40,847 nucleotides of DNA from a virus (IMGVR_UViG_3300032116_000491:1-40847); one strand, 5' to 3'. Positions 6,376-14,315 are shown, numbered from the stretch's first letter. The notes: generated by a model not told the origin, from the sequence alone. Translations and numbers: made by a program.

Positions 6376-6470
6376 GGTGTGATGAGCATCAGCGCGTGGA
6401 ACGAAAGACTACACTTGCGTAAGACGCGCTGGTCTTAGGGAGTGTCACGGAGTCTCCCCGTACCTTTTTT
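6348..6470 (+). ncRNA. Candidate structured small RNA
   Basis: From the -10 box at 6339-6344, transcription would yield about 120 nt with a 5' hairpin (CACGGGG-TCT-CCCCGTG), a central stem, CAGCGCGT (6390-6397) with ACGCGCTG (6424-6431), and a 3' terminator hairpin. The 5' and 3' hairpins are near copies (GTCACGG.GTCTCCCCGT). No ORF of note lies inside. Promoter, structure and terminator are each visible; expression is inferred. Confidence 0.45.
6445..6470 (+). terminator. Forward rho-independent terminator in control region
   Basis: ACGGAG-TCT-CCCCGT (one mismatch) is followed by ACC and six T. It ends the candidate small RNA and would separate promoter 1 from the late operon, leaving the second 34-bp repeat to drive the late genes. 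Confidence 0.6.
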
Positions 6471-6623
6471 GTTCTGCGGTTTAGGTTGTTGTGGGGTAGA
6501 GTATAACAGATAAACAAAAACCTGTATAAAGTACTTCCATTTAGTAAAAATATAAAGCCAGTACAGCCAAAAAGGAAGCTATATCAGAGCCGTAGGTAAG
6601 TTATAATGGATAGAACTACAGTA

Positions 6624-6680
6624 ATTAGAGAAGATAATGAATAGAACAGAGATTAGAGAAGACAATGAATAAGACAGAAG
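6624..6680. repeat. Two tandem 28-29 bp direct repeats
   Basis: Units at 6624-6651 and 6652-6680 share ATTAGAGAAGA.AATGAATA and then an ACAGA segment. They sit just upstream of the second promoter/hairpin repeat, as activator or initiator-binding sites might. Confidence 0.55.
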
Positions 6681-6700
6681 TAATTTGGTTTAAGCGAAAG

Positions 6701-6739
6701 TATAAAATCAAGTAAGGGGGTGTCACGGGGTCTCCCCGT
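6701..6739 (+). promoter_or_regulatory. 34-bp direct repeat, copy 2, with -10-like box
   Basis: TATAAA (6701-6706) leads into the second identical copy of the 34-bp repeat (6706-6739), with hairpin ACGGGG-TCT-CCCCGT. No terminator follows, so I take this as the leading candidate for the start of the late rightward transcript. The -35 region is not convincing. Confidence 0.4.
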
Positions 6740-6790
6740 CGTGGTTCAAATGGAATGGAAGAAAGAGTAAATAGAGCCTATCCAAAGAAT

Positions 6791-7061
6791 CTCACCTCTT
6801 CCGAGGCGCTGTTGAGCGCAGTAGATAAGTCTATCTCAAAACTCTTGCATCTACGATGCGCTGAAGTGTGGGGGATAGGGTCTAATATAGTGATATCGCC
6901 CCATTATTCCAGAGTATTTCAGGTATTAAGGGGCGCTGTTGTTGGTATAGACGTAGTATCTGCAAATACTCACCTCTTTCGAGGCACTGGTGTGAGGATA
7001 CAATGACCGTTGCTAGGATAATAGCGCTGATACTAAAACATTCACCTCTTCCGAGGCGCTG
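6791..7061 (+). repeat. Three copies of a 21-nt hairpin repeat
   Basis: CTCACCTCTTCCGAGGCGCTG at 6791-6811, with near copies at 6969-6989 and 7041-7061. Each folds as CCTC-TTCC/TTTC-GAGG. The segment GCGCTG recurs between them (near 6858, 6932 and 7024). Spacing is irregular (178 and 72 bp), so this is not a CRISPR array. In the late leader RNA they would be small tetraloop hairpins, perhaps protein-binding or antitermination sites. Confidence 0.55.
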
Positions 7062-7104
7062 TGTGGTAGACTCTTGATGTAAAGTTATCACCTGTGCGGG
7101 GTCG

Positions 7105-7123
7105 TACAGGGGTGTCCCCTGTA
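7105..7123 (+). promoter_or_regulatory. Hairpin abutting the start codon
   Basis: TACAGGGG-TGT-CCCCTGTA is a perfect 8-bp stem ending one base before ATG 7124. It has the same build as the G4-N3-C4 hairpins at 6360 and 6724. It could mask ribosome entry to the metallopeptidase gene, which has no separate Shine-Dalgarno sequence. Confidence 0.5.
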
Positions 7124-7663
7124 ATGAGTAGGATAGCGCGAGAGATACAGTTAATACGGACTCTTGATGATGTTGGTAAAGTCAACTATAGAGAAGCTAT
7201 GACTCAAGGAATGGCTAAGTATGCTGATAGGTATAGTGATGTTAACTCAAGGATGCTTGATGAGTTAGGGGTGAATATAGTTAAAGACTTGATACAATAT
7301 CCTAGCCAGTTGAGAATAGTTGAGAGTAGCCCTACGACTAGAGGGTTAGCATGGGACAAGAATGTGTGGCTGAAGGATGATTTACCTTATCAGCAAAAGA
7401 TACTTAATCATGAACTAGCGCATATAGGTTTCAATCATAGTGGGAGTGATTTGCCAACAGCACTTCAGGAAATACAAGCTGAAGGCACTAGCTATGGTAT
7501 AGGGCATCGGCTAGGAATACCTACTGATGTATTGGCAATGGCATCTGCTCCTGTATTGCATAGTAGAATGAAGCAGTATAGCCCTGAACAGATAGGCAAT
7601 ATGATAGAGATGAATAGATCGCCTATAAGTGAGATGGTGTCTAGATTTATGGGTAGTAGATAA
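7124..7663 (+). CDS. HELAH zinc metallopeptidase-like protein
   Basis: 179 residues from ATG 7124; a GTG at 7094 would add ten residues that form the hairpin. Residues about 92-125 read ILNHELAHIGFNHSG and then ALQEIQAEGTSYGIG: a HExxH zinc site with a downstream Glu-rich helix as third ligand, the arrangement of ArdC/ImmA-type minimal metallopeptidases. Those families act in anti-restriction or repressor cleavage, but similar domains also occur in phage virion proteins, and this gene heads the late operon. The zinc site is clear; the role is open. Confidence 0.65.
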   Translation: MSRIAREIQLIRTLDDVGKVNYREAMTQGMAKYADRYSDVNSRMLDELGVNIVKDLIQYPSQLRIVESSPTTRGLAWDKNVWLKDDLPYQQKILNHELAHIGFNHSGSDLPTALQEIQAEGTSYGIGHRLGIPTDVLAMASAPVLHSRMKQYSPEQIGNMIEMNRSPISEMVSRFMGSR

Positions 7664-7664
7664 G

Positions 7665-7844
7665 ATGGCAGGTCGGGCGGCACAACAAAGAAGAATGGCT
7701 AAGAGAAAGATAGAGGTATTGGAATCTTATCTAAGGGGAGATAGGACTACAGTACCTCTACTTTCGAGTATGGGTTTGAGGGAAGTCAATGAGCAAATGG
7801 TTAGGATTAAGTTAGCTCAACTTAATCAGAGAATACTACCTTAG
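7665..7844 (+). CDS. Small basic hypothetical protein
   Basis: 59 residues from ATG 7665, one base after the previous stop. Arg/Lys-rich N-terminus (MAGRAAQQRRMAKRKIEV), otherwise helical. Its stop overlaps the stop of the convergent gene 7841-8053 by four bases. No family recognised. Confidence 0.55.
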   Translation: MAGRAAQQRRMAKRKIEVLESYLRGDRTTVPLLSSMGLREVNEQMVRIKLAQLNQRILP

Positions 7845-8053
7845 ACCCAGCCAATGATTAAAACAGATTCTACTTTGTCAGTACCTCTGTTCTCCCATCG
7901 TTGAAAACGATGGTCAACATATATACTGTCCTTATTGACAATATCTAGGTTAGGACTTGCCCATTGTTCTTGCCAATCAGCAAGGGCTACTGGTACATCG
8001 CCATGTTGTTCTAAATGTTTAGTTAGTTCTGCAATGAGTTCAGAGATTTTCAT
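7841..8053 (-). CDS. Small conserved phage-type protein
   Basis: 70 residues starting MKISELIAELTKHLEQHGDVPVAL, the pattern of a widespread group of small phage proteins (start, ELI helix, then a short beta strand after a Gly turn). The three MTVNE genes at 17070-17723 resemble it. It starts 3 nt after the stop of 8057-8866, so the two form one reverse-strand island inside the late operon. Confidence 0.65.
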   Translation of the reverse strand: MKISELIAELTKHLEQHGDVPVALADWQEQWASPNLDIVNKDSIYVDHRFQRWENRGTDKVESVLIIGWV

Positions 8054-8056
8054 AGT

Positions 8057-8866
8057 TTATGACGCGCTGTATGGATTGTAGGGTTGTGAACGAGTAGGAT
8101 AAGGGGCTTTTGGGACTACAGTGTTCATTTGTTGTGCAAAATGATTTGCTTCTTCAGCGCTCATTTGCTGTAGTTTAGCCATTTGATCTTCAGCCAAACT
8201 ACTTGATTGATAGCTGGATTGGGCGTTGATAGGCTTAGGAGCTAATGCAGAACACAATTGGGCTAGAGTTACCATAGATGCGTTCTTTCCTTGCATGGAA
8301 GACATGACAAGGGATTGTAGTTCAGGCGATCCAATACGCTTGAGTAGTTCGTAGTAGAAAGGCATAAGGTCGTTCTCACGTTCTACCAGTTCGTTGAGGA
8401 GGGCTGAGTCATCCCATTCGTGGAGAGAGCGATGTTTGTGGTTTGGTTCTGAGGACATAGATGCTGCTTTTTCAATAGTAAGGCAAATAGCTGTATTGGT
8501 ATTAGAGATTGCGGTAATCATGTCGGCTAGAGCGTCGAGACGAATGTTGGCTAGGTCAACTTTAGCAATAGCAACTTTGATGCTTGATAGCAATAAACCA
8601 TCTTGCTCAGGGTCGTTGACTAAATATGCACCTTTAAACCCAGTGCTTACGTTTTGGTATTGCTCTTGCATGAACTCATTGTATTTGTCAGCAAATGGTT
8701 TGGGGAGTACGGATGCTCCAATACTATCAACATGGTCGCCTAAAATTGGGAGAGGTTTATCAATAGTAGGGTCAGCAATTGAATCTAGGTTTTCGAGATG
8801 TAGTTCTTCACCTTTAGGCATATTAGATGCTGCATTGGCAAGTGCTAAGTCTAGTGCGTTTGTCAT
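8057..8866 (-). CDS. Hypothetical protein of reverse island 1
   Basis: 269 residues from ATG 8866. Mostly helical, acidic in the middle, with a Gln/Ser/Pro-rich C-terminus (SYQSSSLAEDQMAKLQQMSAEEANHFAQQ). No motif recognised. No clear ribosome site, but an intact promoter-like element lies 39 nt upstream. Its length is unusual among the reverse islands, which otherwise hold genes below 130 codons apart from 19950-20708. Confidence 0.7.
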   Translation of the reverse strand: MTNALDLALANAASNMPKGEELHLENLDSIADPTIDKPLPILGDHVDSIGASVLPKPFADKYNEFMQEQYQNVSTGFKGAYLVNDPEQDGLLLSSIKVAIAKVDLANIRLDALADMITAISNTNTAICLTIEKAASMSSEPNHKHRSLHEWDDSALLNELVERENDLMPFYYELLKRIGSPELQSLVMSSMQGKNASMVTLAQLCSALAPKPINAQSSYQSSSLAEDQMAKLQQMSAEEANHFAQQMNTVVPKAPYPTRSQPYNPYSAS

Positions 8867-8897
8867 AGAAGTTTAGAGATATACTTAGTTTATTCTT

Positions 8898-8914
8898 CCC
8901 CATAGCGTAGCGTC
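8898..8914 (-). promoter_or_regulatory. Reverse-strand promoter-like element
   Basis: The reverse strand reads GACGCTACGCTATGGGG, the best form of the family, 39 nt upstream of ATG 8866. The forward gene on the other side starts 8 nt away and has no ribosome site of its own. Confidence 0.6.
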
Positions 8915-8921
8915 TTTTTAT

Positions 8922-9338
8922 ATGAATACTCAAGATAGTCAAGGTAATGGACTGATAGGTGGTGGCATTGGATTAGGGTTAGGAGGTGCGGGAGCTTACT
9001 TTGGTAGGAACGCTGTAGAGGGCTTTGCTTTAAACAGATTCTCTAATGCAGATAAGTACGCTAAAGAGTTTGATGCATATGAAAATGCTTATGTTGACTC
9101 TAGGCAAGATGTAGCTAGTGCGGCAGCTAAAGCAAAAAGAGAGGGCATCTCATTTAGCGACAAGCAACACCCTAGGTATACAGAGATGGAAGCTGCTAGG
9201 GCAAGAAGGAACGCTATTTATGACAAAATGAACAATGCCGCCCAAAGAGCAATACCTTACGCTAATGCTGCTAAGTTACTTTATATGGCAGGACTCCCAA
9301 TTACTGCGTCACTCTTAGGTTCTACTTTAACTGATTAA
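8922..9338 (+). CDS. Glycine-rich virion protein candidate
   Basis: 138 residues. Residues 9-28 (GNGLIGGGIGLGLGGAGAYF) form a glycine-zipper membrane segment. A charged helical middle and a second hydrophobic patch near the end (AKLLYMAGLPITASLLG) follow. It is the first of a run of glycine-zipper proteins. I infer an internal or ejected virion protein from position and composition; there is no family match. Confidence 0.6.
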   Translation: MNTQDSQGNGLIGGGIGLGLGGAGAYFGRNAVEGFALNRFSNADKYAKEFDAYENAYVDSRQDVASAAAKAKREGISFSDKQHPRYTEMEAARARRNAIYDKMNNAAQRAIPYANAAKLLYMAGLPITASLLGSTLTD

Positions 9339-9342
9339 AACT

Positions 9343-10551
9343 ATGGCAACTCCCAACCGTACAGCTTCAATACTAGATGACCTGATAGATGGGTTTAAGA
9401 GTGACTTTAATACAGCGCGATTAGATAGGAAAGCTGCTTATGAGAACTTAGGTAAGAGTGAAGGTAGAACTGCTGCTCAGAACATAGGAGGCTTTGCGGG
9501 TAGGGTAGCGTCTGATGTTATAGGAGATGAGACTAGAAATACCTATTGGCGATACAACCATCCTTTGGCAGTATCGTCATTTGCTGGTAGTGATGCACTA
9601 AAGGTGACTGGTATGCCTGTGGGTTATCAAGCTTTGGGTGGTGCTGCTTTAGCATTAGGTGTTATGCCTATAGCATCGGGTAATTTAGATATAAGTAACC
9701 TAGGAGAGTTTGGTAGACCTAAAGGATATCAGGCTCTATTTGCTGACCCTACTGATAAGACTAAGACTACTAATCCATTGGGCGAGTTTGCTGGTAGGTA
9801 CTTCATTGGTAGGAAAGGTAATATCTTGCCTTATGAGGAGCTAGTCAAAGAAAGACCTGACGTTACACCTGAGAAGTATGCTGCTGCTGTTCAGAGTAGT
9901 GGGTTCATGAGTAAAGACTTCTTTGGATTACAAGATGACCCTACTAAGTCAATAGCACTTGGATTAGGTGCGGGTGCTTTACTTGGGGCTTATAGTCGTA
10001 GAGGTAAGTACTCAAGGGGCGCTGACGGTAAGATTAAGGTAGAGCCTAGGGTAGTAACTGATCCTGAGAACATACCTATATCTAAGTGGACTGATGAGAA
10101 ACAACCTGTAGCTGCTGATATTGAGGCTATAGGTAGGTTCTGGGTTGATTCGCCTAAAAGGGTTGAGATGGGTAGACCTGAGGACTTAGTAGCTGGTGCG
10201 CTCAAAGGGGGTGCTATAGGGGGGCTTGTAGGTGCTGTAGTTCCTAGCCTAGCCGAGTTAGGCGCTATTAAAACACAAAAGAGTTTAAGTGGTGAAGATT
10301 CGATAAGCCTCTTAGGATATGAAGTACCTATGAGTGCAGCATTATTAACTACTGGGGCTGGTGTTGGTCTTAACTATTGGGCTAGAAAACACTTTAAGCC
10401 TAATGACTTTAATACTGAAGATGTTGAAGCTGCCATTGATCAATTCCAAACTAAGAGGCATGACACTCAAGATTCGGTTAAAGGGCTTAATGTCAGGTAC
10501 AACCCAAATACCAAAGGATGGGATTATGTTGATACGCAATCCTTTAAGTAA
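9343..10551 (+). CDS. Glycine-rich multi-segment membrane-active protein
   Basis: 402 residues. Glycine/alanine hydrophobic stretches occur at about 100-116 (LGGAALALGVMPIASG), 203-218 (SIALGLGAGALLGAYS), 283-303 (LKGGAIGGLVGAVVPSLAEL) and 330-345 (MSAALLTTGAGVGLNY), separated by charged loops. This fits a protein that inserts into or spans the host envelope during DNA ejection. No enzymatic motif is seen. It starts 5 nt after the previous stop. Confidence 0.65.
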   Translation: MATPNRTASILDDLIDGFKSDFNTARLDRKAAYENLGKSEGRTAAQNIGGFAGRVASDVIGDETRNTYWRYNHPLAVSSFAGSDALKVTGMPVGYQALGGAALALGVMPIASGNLDISNLGEFGRPKGYQALFADPTDKTKTTNPLGEFAGRYFIGRKGNILPYEELVKERPDVTPEKYAAAVQSSGFMSKDFFGLQDDPTKSIALGLGAGALLGAYSRRGKYSRGADGKIKVEPRVVTDPENIPISKWTDEKQPVAADIEAIGRFWVDSPKRVEMGRPEDLVAGALKGGAIGGLVGAVVPSLAELGAIKTQKSLSGEDSISLLGYEVPMSAALLTTGAGVGLNYWARKHFKPNDFNTEDVEAAIDQFQTKRHDTQDSVKGLNVRYNPNTKGWDYVDTQSFK

Positions 10552-10589
10552 TACATAGTATGATTAAAGCAAAGACAAGGTATTAACTT

Positions 10590-10976
10590 ATGATGCAAGG
10601 AATAAGAGATAGGTGGGATGCATTACCTGTCTACGCACAGTACGGTATCCCTGCTGTTGGTGTAGCTGGACTAGGGTTAGGAGCTATGGCATTGATGGGT
10701 AATCCACAACAACCAGCCATTCAAGCTACTCAAGCAACGGGTCAAGCTAATGCTAATGAGATGGCTATGGTTGGCGATAACGTTAACTTAGCTTTGAGGA
10801 GACAAGTGTATGGCGACCCTTTAAGTGACATGGAAGCTTTACAACAAGCAGCTAAGTTATCAGGGAATCTCTATAAATTCCCTGAGAAGAAAGAGAAGGC
10901 TATACGTGATGCTGAGATTGAAGGTCAACTGATGGCACTTCAAGCTGAAGCTTTGAGACAACAATATCTTAACTAA
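10590..10976 (+). CDS. Glycine-zipper protein
   Basis: 128 residues. AAGG lies nine bases upstream. Residues about 14-37 (VYAQYGIPAVGVAGLGLGAM) form a glycine-zipper helix; the rest is helical and Gln/Glu-rich, ending QALQAEAL-type. The YAQYG..AVG opening recurs in the next genes, which points to duplication. Confidence 0.6.
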   Translation: MMQGIRDRWDALPVYAQYGIPAVGVAGLGLGAMALMGNPQQPAIQATQATGQANANEMAMVGDNVNLALRRQVYGDPLSDMEALQQAAKLSGNLYKFPEKKEKAIRDAEIEGQLMALQAEALRQQYLN

Positions 10977-10979
10977 GAC

Positions 10980-11453
10980 ATGAATCCTATTCGTATTGAC
11001 CCTACTGGGTTAAAGAATGTAATCCCCCAGTTTATTGATAATCCCTACACTCAGCTAGGTATTAACTATGGATTAGGTGCTGGTATTGGTGCTATTGGAC
11101 AAGCTGGCTACAATGCTGTTACTGGTACTAACAATGCTAATCCTTTAATTACTGGATTACAAATGGCTCCTCTCCTTGGAGGGCAAGGCGTATCTCGTAT
11201 CATCAACACTGATGCTCTTAATCAACTAAGGGCTAGAAATGAATACGTCAAGATGTTAGAAAGTGGTAGTGAAGCATCACTATATAGTGGTGTACTTGGC
11301 AATGTTGGCAACGCTATCACTGGTGGTAAAGATATTGACACTAACATGATTGGCTCTGTGGGATACTACGGTCAAGCTATGCCACTAGCTAAGAAGATAT
11401 GGGCTGATGTATTCCCTGTGACTGCTGCTAAAGAAAGAATTATTATTGAGTAG
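10980..11453 (+). CDS. Glycine-zipper protein
   Basis: 157 residues. Residues about 23-45 (YTQLGINYGLGAGIGAIGQA) match the neighbours' Y-Q-x-Gly-YGLGAG pattern. A short hydrophobic patch (PLITGLQMAPLLGGQG) follows. Spaced 3 nt from the gene before. Inferred to be a member of a duplicated virion family. Confidence 0.6.
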   Translation: MNPIRIDPTGLKNVIPQFIDNPYTQLGINYGLGAGIGAIGQAGYNAVTGTNNANPLITGLQMAPLLGGQGVSRIINTDALNQLRARNEYVKMLESGSEASLYSGVLGNVGNAITGGKDIDTNMIGSVGYYGQAMPLAKKIWADVFPVTAAKERIIIE

Positions 11454-11461
11454 GTAAAACA

Positions 11462-12406
11462 ATGAATCCAATGAGTCTCGCAAAACGCTACCTTGCTGGC
11501 GTAGGTGACAATCAGTATGCGCAAGAAGCTCTTGACTACGGACTAGGCGCTCTAGGTGTTGGCGGTCTAACTGCTGTAGGCAATTTAGGGGATGGTGCTG
11601 ACCAGAATGTATTGCTACAGGGGGTGTTAAGCGCTCCTTTAGCAGCTAATCTTCTAAGACAAGGTAGGAGTTTTGCTGGTCAACAATACATTGATAGAAC
11701 AGGAGCTAGTACAGCTAGAGGCGTGTATGAAGGTTTGAATGAAGCAGAGATGAATCAGAAGTTCCTAAACCGTTTTAAAGCTGCTGCTGTTCAAATAGCT
11801 AATCAAGGCTATGCAGAAAGACAATTGCAAAATCCTTATATGCAAGCTGCATTAGCTGGTAGTGCTGCTGCTACTGTTGGCGGTTTGTCAGGTCGTGTAT
11901 TTGATAATGATGCTACTGCTACATCTGTTGGGCTAGCAGCGTTGGGCGGTTTTGCACCTATCGCATACTCAATGTTGAGGGGTAGAAATGCTGACGTAGC
12001 TAACAGCGCTAAAGCTGTATACAATATTCCAGAAAACTCTACAGGTAGATATCGTACTGACGAATATCATGGTGTTCCTTCTGGCTACCCTAGAGCAAGT
12101 GCTAATCCTGATAACACGTATCAAGCTAATAGACCCGATCCAACAACCCCTTTTCGTGTAGTCAATGTATCGACTGAACCAGTAGCTCGCCCTTCAGTGA
12201 TGGGTGCTTTACCCTATCAGCGTGGTGGTGATTTAGCTGTGCGCGACCCTAACTTGCCTACTACAAGTAGAGTTGTAGTGCCGCCTTTGACGATAAACGA
12301 GTTAGCCTTAAATACTACTAGAGGTAGAGGATGGAATGTCGGCAAAGAGTTCCCGTTAGAAGCAGGGCTGGCTGGATTATATGCAAACTCTCCTAGGATG
12401 CGTTAA
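11462..12406 (+). CDS. Glycine-zipper protein
   Basis: 314 residues; AGG is 7 nt before the ATG. Hydrophobic Gly/Ala segments lie at about 24-45 (ALDYGLGALGVGGLTAVGNL), 128-143 (AALAGSAAATVGGLSG) and 152-170 (VGLAALGGFAPIAYSML). The C-terminal 130 residues are polar and Pro/Asn/Arg-rich. The opening (NQYAQEALDYGLGALG) parallels the previous protein. Confidence 0.6.
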   Translation: MNPMSLAKRYLAGVGDNQYAQEALDYGLGALGVGGLTAVGNLGDGADQNVLLQGVLSAPLAANLLRQGRSFAGQQYIDRTGASTARGVYEGLNEAEMNQKFLNRFKAAAVQIANQGYAERQLQNPYMQAALAGSAAATVGGLSGRVFDNDATATSVGLAALGGFAPIAYSMLRGRNADVANSAKAVYNIPENSTGRYRTDEYHGVPSGYPRASANPDNTYQANRPDPTTPFRVVNVSTEPVARPSVMGALPYQRGGDLAVRDPNLPTTSRVVVPPLTINELALNTTRGRGWNVGKEFPLEAGLAGLYANSPRMR

Positions 12407-12408
12407 AC

Positions 12409-13725
12409 ATGACCTACTCCCCACTACGCAGACGTTTAGCTGAACTCATCCCAGAGTTAGCTAATAATGAGACAGCACTTAGATTAGCCCTGCCAGCCGC
12501 TATTGGCGCTACTACTGGTCTAGGCGCACTTGCCTATAATGTTGTAGCACCTTTAGATGTTGACCCTATCGGCTTAGCGGTTGGTAGTGGTCTAGCTCTA
12601 GGCACACAAGGACGTACACCCTATAACTATGCTGGTATTGGCGCACTAGGATTAGAGGGTGCTAGATACCTTAACAATGCATTCACTAACTCTAGTGATA
12701 CTGAAGCATCACCCCTAATTGCTATGGGCATTGGTGCTGGTACTTTAGGGTTGAGGGAAGCATTGAGGAGAGGTGTACTAACTTATCCTGAAGCTGGATT
12801 CCCTGTAGGACGGATGGCTCAAGACTTGGGAAAGCCTAGTGCTACTACACCTATCGATGATGTAGTAGCTGCCCCACCGCCACCTACCAAACCTAATAGA
12901 CCTACACCTAAGCCTAGGGGTGCTAAGCCTGCTGATGAAGTGCCTAACAATCCAAGTACAGGTCAGCCATCAGTGGTAGTACCTGACCAAAGCAGAATGT
13001 ATCTAGCCCGCAACTTAGGCGTGATGTCATCTAAGTTATCCAAGAAAGGTATAGAAAACCTAGGTAACTATGCTAATGAGACACCTCAAAGGAAGGCTCA
13101 ATTATCTTATGACAGTCCTACTGATTACTTTGATAACCTTGTAGACCCTGAAGACTTATTCAAGAGCTATGGGCTAAACACAGTGGTAATTAATCCTAGC
13201 GGGATGTTAGTAGATAGGCGATTACTTGAGAATAGGACTGACTTACTTAATCAACCAGTAGTTCAAATAACACCATCTACATTAGATGCTGGTCATTCTG
13301 AACTAGTCAAGCAAGGACTGGCTAAAGCTGGTCAACCACATCCTAACGTCAGAGCCTATGGTATTGAAACTATCAATGAATTAGCCAAGGGTTCTAGCAC
13401 ATCCCCTAGTGCTATGAATCCATTAGGTTATTACAACAAAGCTGATAACAATACTTGGCAATGGGAGCAGTCCCTAAACCCAGAAGAAATAAGCTCTATG
13501 GTCAAAGATAGGGGTGGTAGAATTGCTGTTAACTTAAACAACATGAAGCCATTGGATACTGTGGAACAGAATGACCTTTACTTAGATGCTTTAGGGTTGA
13601 CAGGCATAGGTGCTTATACTCCCACAGCACCATCTATCCCTAAACAAACATATTACCCCCAATACAACAAAGACTACAGCGTAAGCAAAAGACCTATGAG
13701 AATAGCTAAACAAGGAGATAACTAA
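12409..13725 (+). CDS. Glycine-zipper protein with soluble C-terminal domain
   Basis: 438 residues. Residues about 28-130 carry Gly/Ala-rich hydrophobic stretches (LPAAIGATTGLGALAYNVV; GLAVGSGLALG; GAGTLGLREAL). A Pro/Lys linker (about 155-180) leads into a charged domain of about 240 residues, with VVINPSGMLVDRRLLENRTD and VRAYGIETINELAKG. I do not recognise that domain. It stops in a 1-bp overlap with the next gene (TAATG). Confidence 0.6.
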   Translation: MTYSPLRRRLAELIPELANNETALRLALPAAIGATTGLGALAYNVVAPLDVDPIGLAVGSGLALGTQGRTPYNYAGIGALGLEGARYLNNAFTNSSDTEASPLIAMGIGAGTLGLREALRRGVLTYPEAGFPVGRMAQDLGKPSATTPIDDVVAAPPPPTKPNRPTPKPRGAKPADEVPNNPSTGQPSVVVPDQSRMYLARNLGVMSSKLSKKGIENLGNYANETPQRKAQLSYDSPTDYFDNLVDPEDLFKSYGLNTVVINPSGMLVDRRLLENRTDLLNQPVVQITPSTLDAGHSELVKQGLAKAGQPHPNVRAYGIETINELAKGSSTSPSAMNPLGYYNKADNNTWQWEQSLNPEEISSMVKDRGGRIAVNLNNMKPLDTVEQNDLYLDALGLTGIGAYTPTAPSIPKQTYYPQYNKDYSVSKRPMRIAKQGDN

Positions 13726-14315
13726 TGGCATTTCCACTTGTTGCCGCATTAATGAAAGGATTTAAGTTAGGCGCTACTGGGCTAGGACTTATGGGGGGCG
13801 CTCCCGTTGGTGCTGCTCGTGCTGGTGCTGGTGCATTGAACCTCCTTAAGCAAGCCTACACTCCTAATGCTATGGGCTTAATGAACTTGGGTATGGATGC
13901 TATCCCTCTAGCAATGGACATAGCTAACAATGATGTTGGCTTAAAGTCCTTCAGTTCCTTTGGTGGGACGATGTTAGGAACTAAGTTTGGTGGTAGAGAG
14001 TTAAATAAAGTAGGAGAGTCTAGACTAAGAAACTCTAGAGATACCTTTAACACTTTATCCTCTAGCCAGCCTAAATCCCTAAGAAAAGCTTATGTGAATG
14101 AAAGGCTGGGAAGTAGAGAGAAAGACCTATTGAGTAATCCTCAGACTTCCCGTCAAGGATACAATATGCCCATAGGATTTGCTGCTGACACTGGGCTGTA
14201 CACTCTAACCTCTGGGATGAATAAACCTAAACCTACTGACTTTGAGACTCAAATGCTGCAAGGTCAATCACCTAGTCCAGTTACTAGATATATGCAAATG
14301 ACAGGAGGATTGTAA
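13725..14315 (+). CDS. Glycine-rich virion protein candidate
   Basis: 196 residues; AAGGAGATAACTA precedes the ATG. Residues about 1-40 (FKLGATGLGLMGGAPVGAAR) form the last clear glycine-zipper segment of the array. The rest is polar with Ser/Arg-rich stretches. It overlaps its neighbours by one base on each side. Confidence 0.6.
   Translation: MAFPLVAALMKGFKLGATGLGLMGGAPVGAARAGAGALNLLKQAYTPNAMGLMNLGMDAIPLAMDIANNDVGLKSFSSFGGTMLGTKFGGRELNKVGESRLRNSRDTFNTLSSSQPKSLRKAYVNERLGSREKDLLSNPQTSRQGYNMPIGFAADTGLYTLTSGMNKPKPTDFETQMLQGQSPSPVTRYMQMTGGL

Larger units (their letters stand above)
5888..7104. other. Non-coding divergent control region
   Basis: About 1.2 kb without a convincing gene, between the leftward early arm and the rightward late operon. 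It carries 74-bp tandem repeats (5998-6220), a palindromic operator-like site, two copies of a 34-bp promoter/hairpin repeat, a candidate structured RNA, 28-bp direct repeats (6624-6680) and three hairpin repeats (6791-7061). This density of repeats fits a replication origin, a regulatory region or both. The 83-codon frame at 6755-7006 spans the hairpin repeats and does not look like a protein. Confidence 0.6.

Noticed and set aside
6377-6410. Hammerhead ribozyme (TGATGAG ... CGAAA)
   Set aside because: The essential C before TGATGA is G, and the bases between do not form the required stem II.
6755-7006. 83-codon forward frame in the control region
   Set aside because: It spans the hairpin repeats and has no proper ribosome site. 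Its codon use is unlike the late genes, so it is more likely leader RNA.
6791-7061. CRISPR array
   Set aside because: Only three repeats, with spacers of 157 and 51 bp, and no cas gene.
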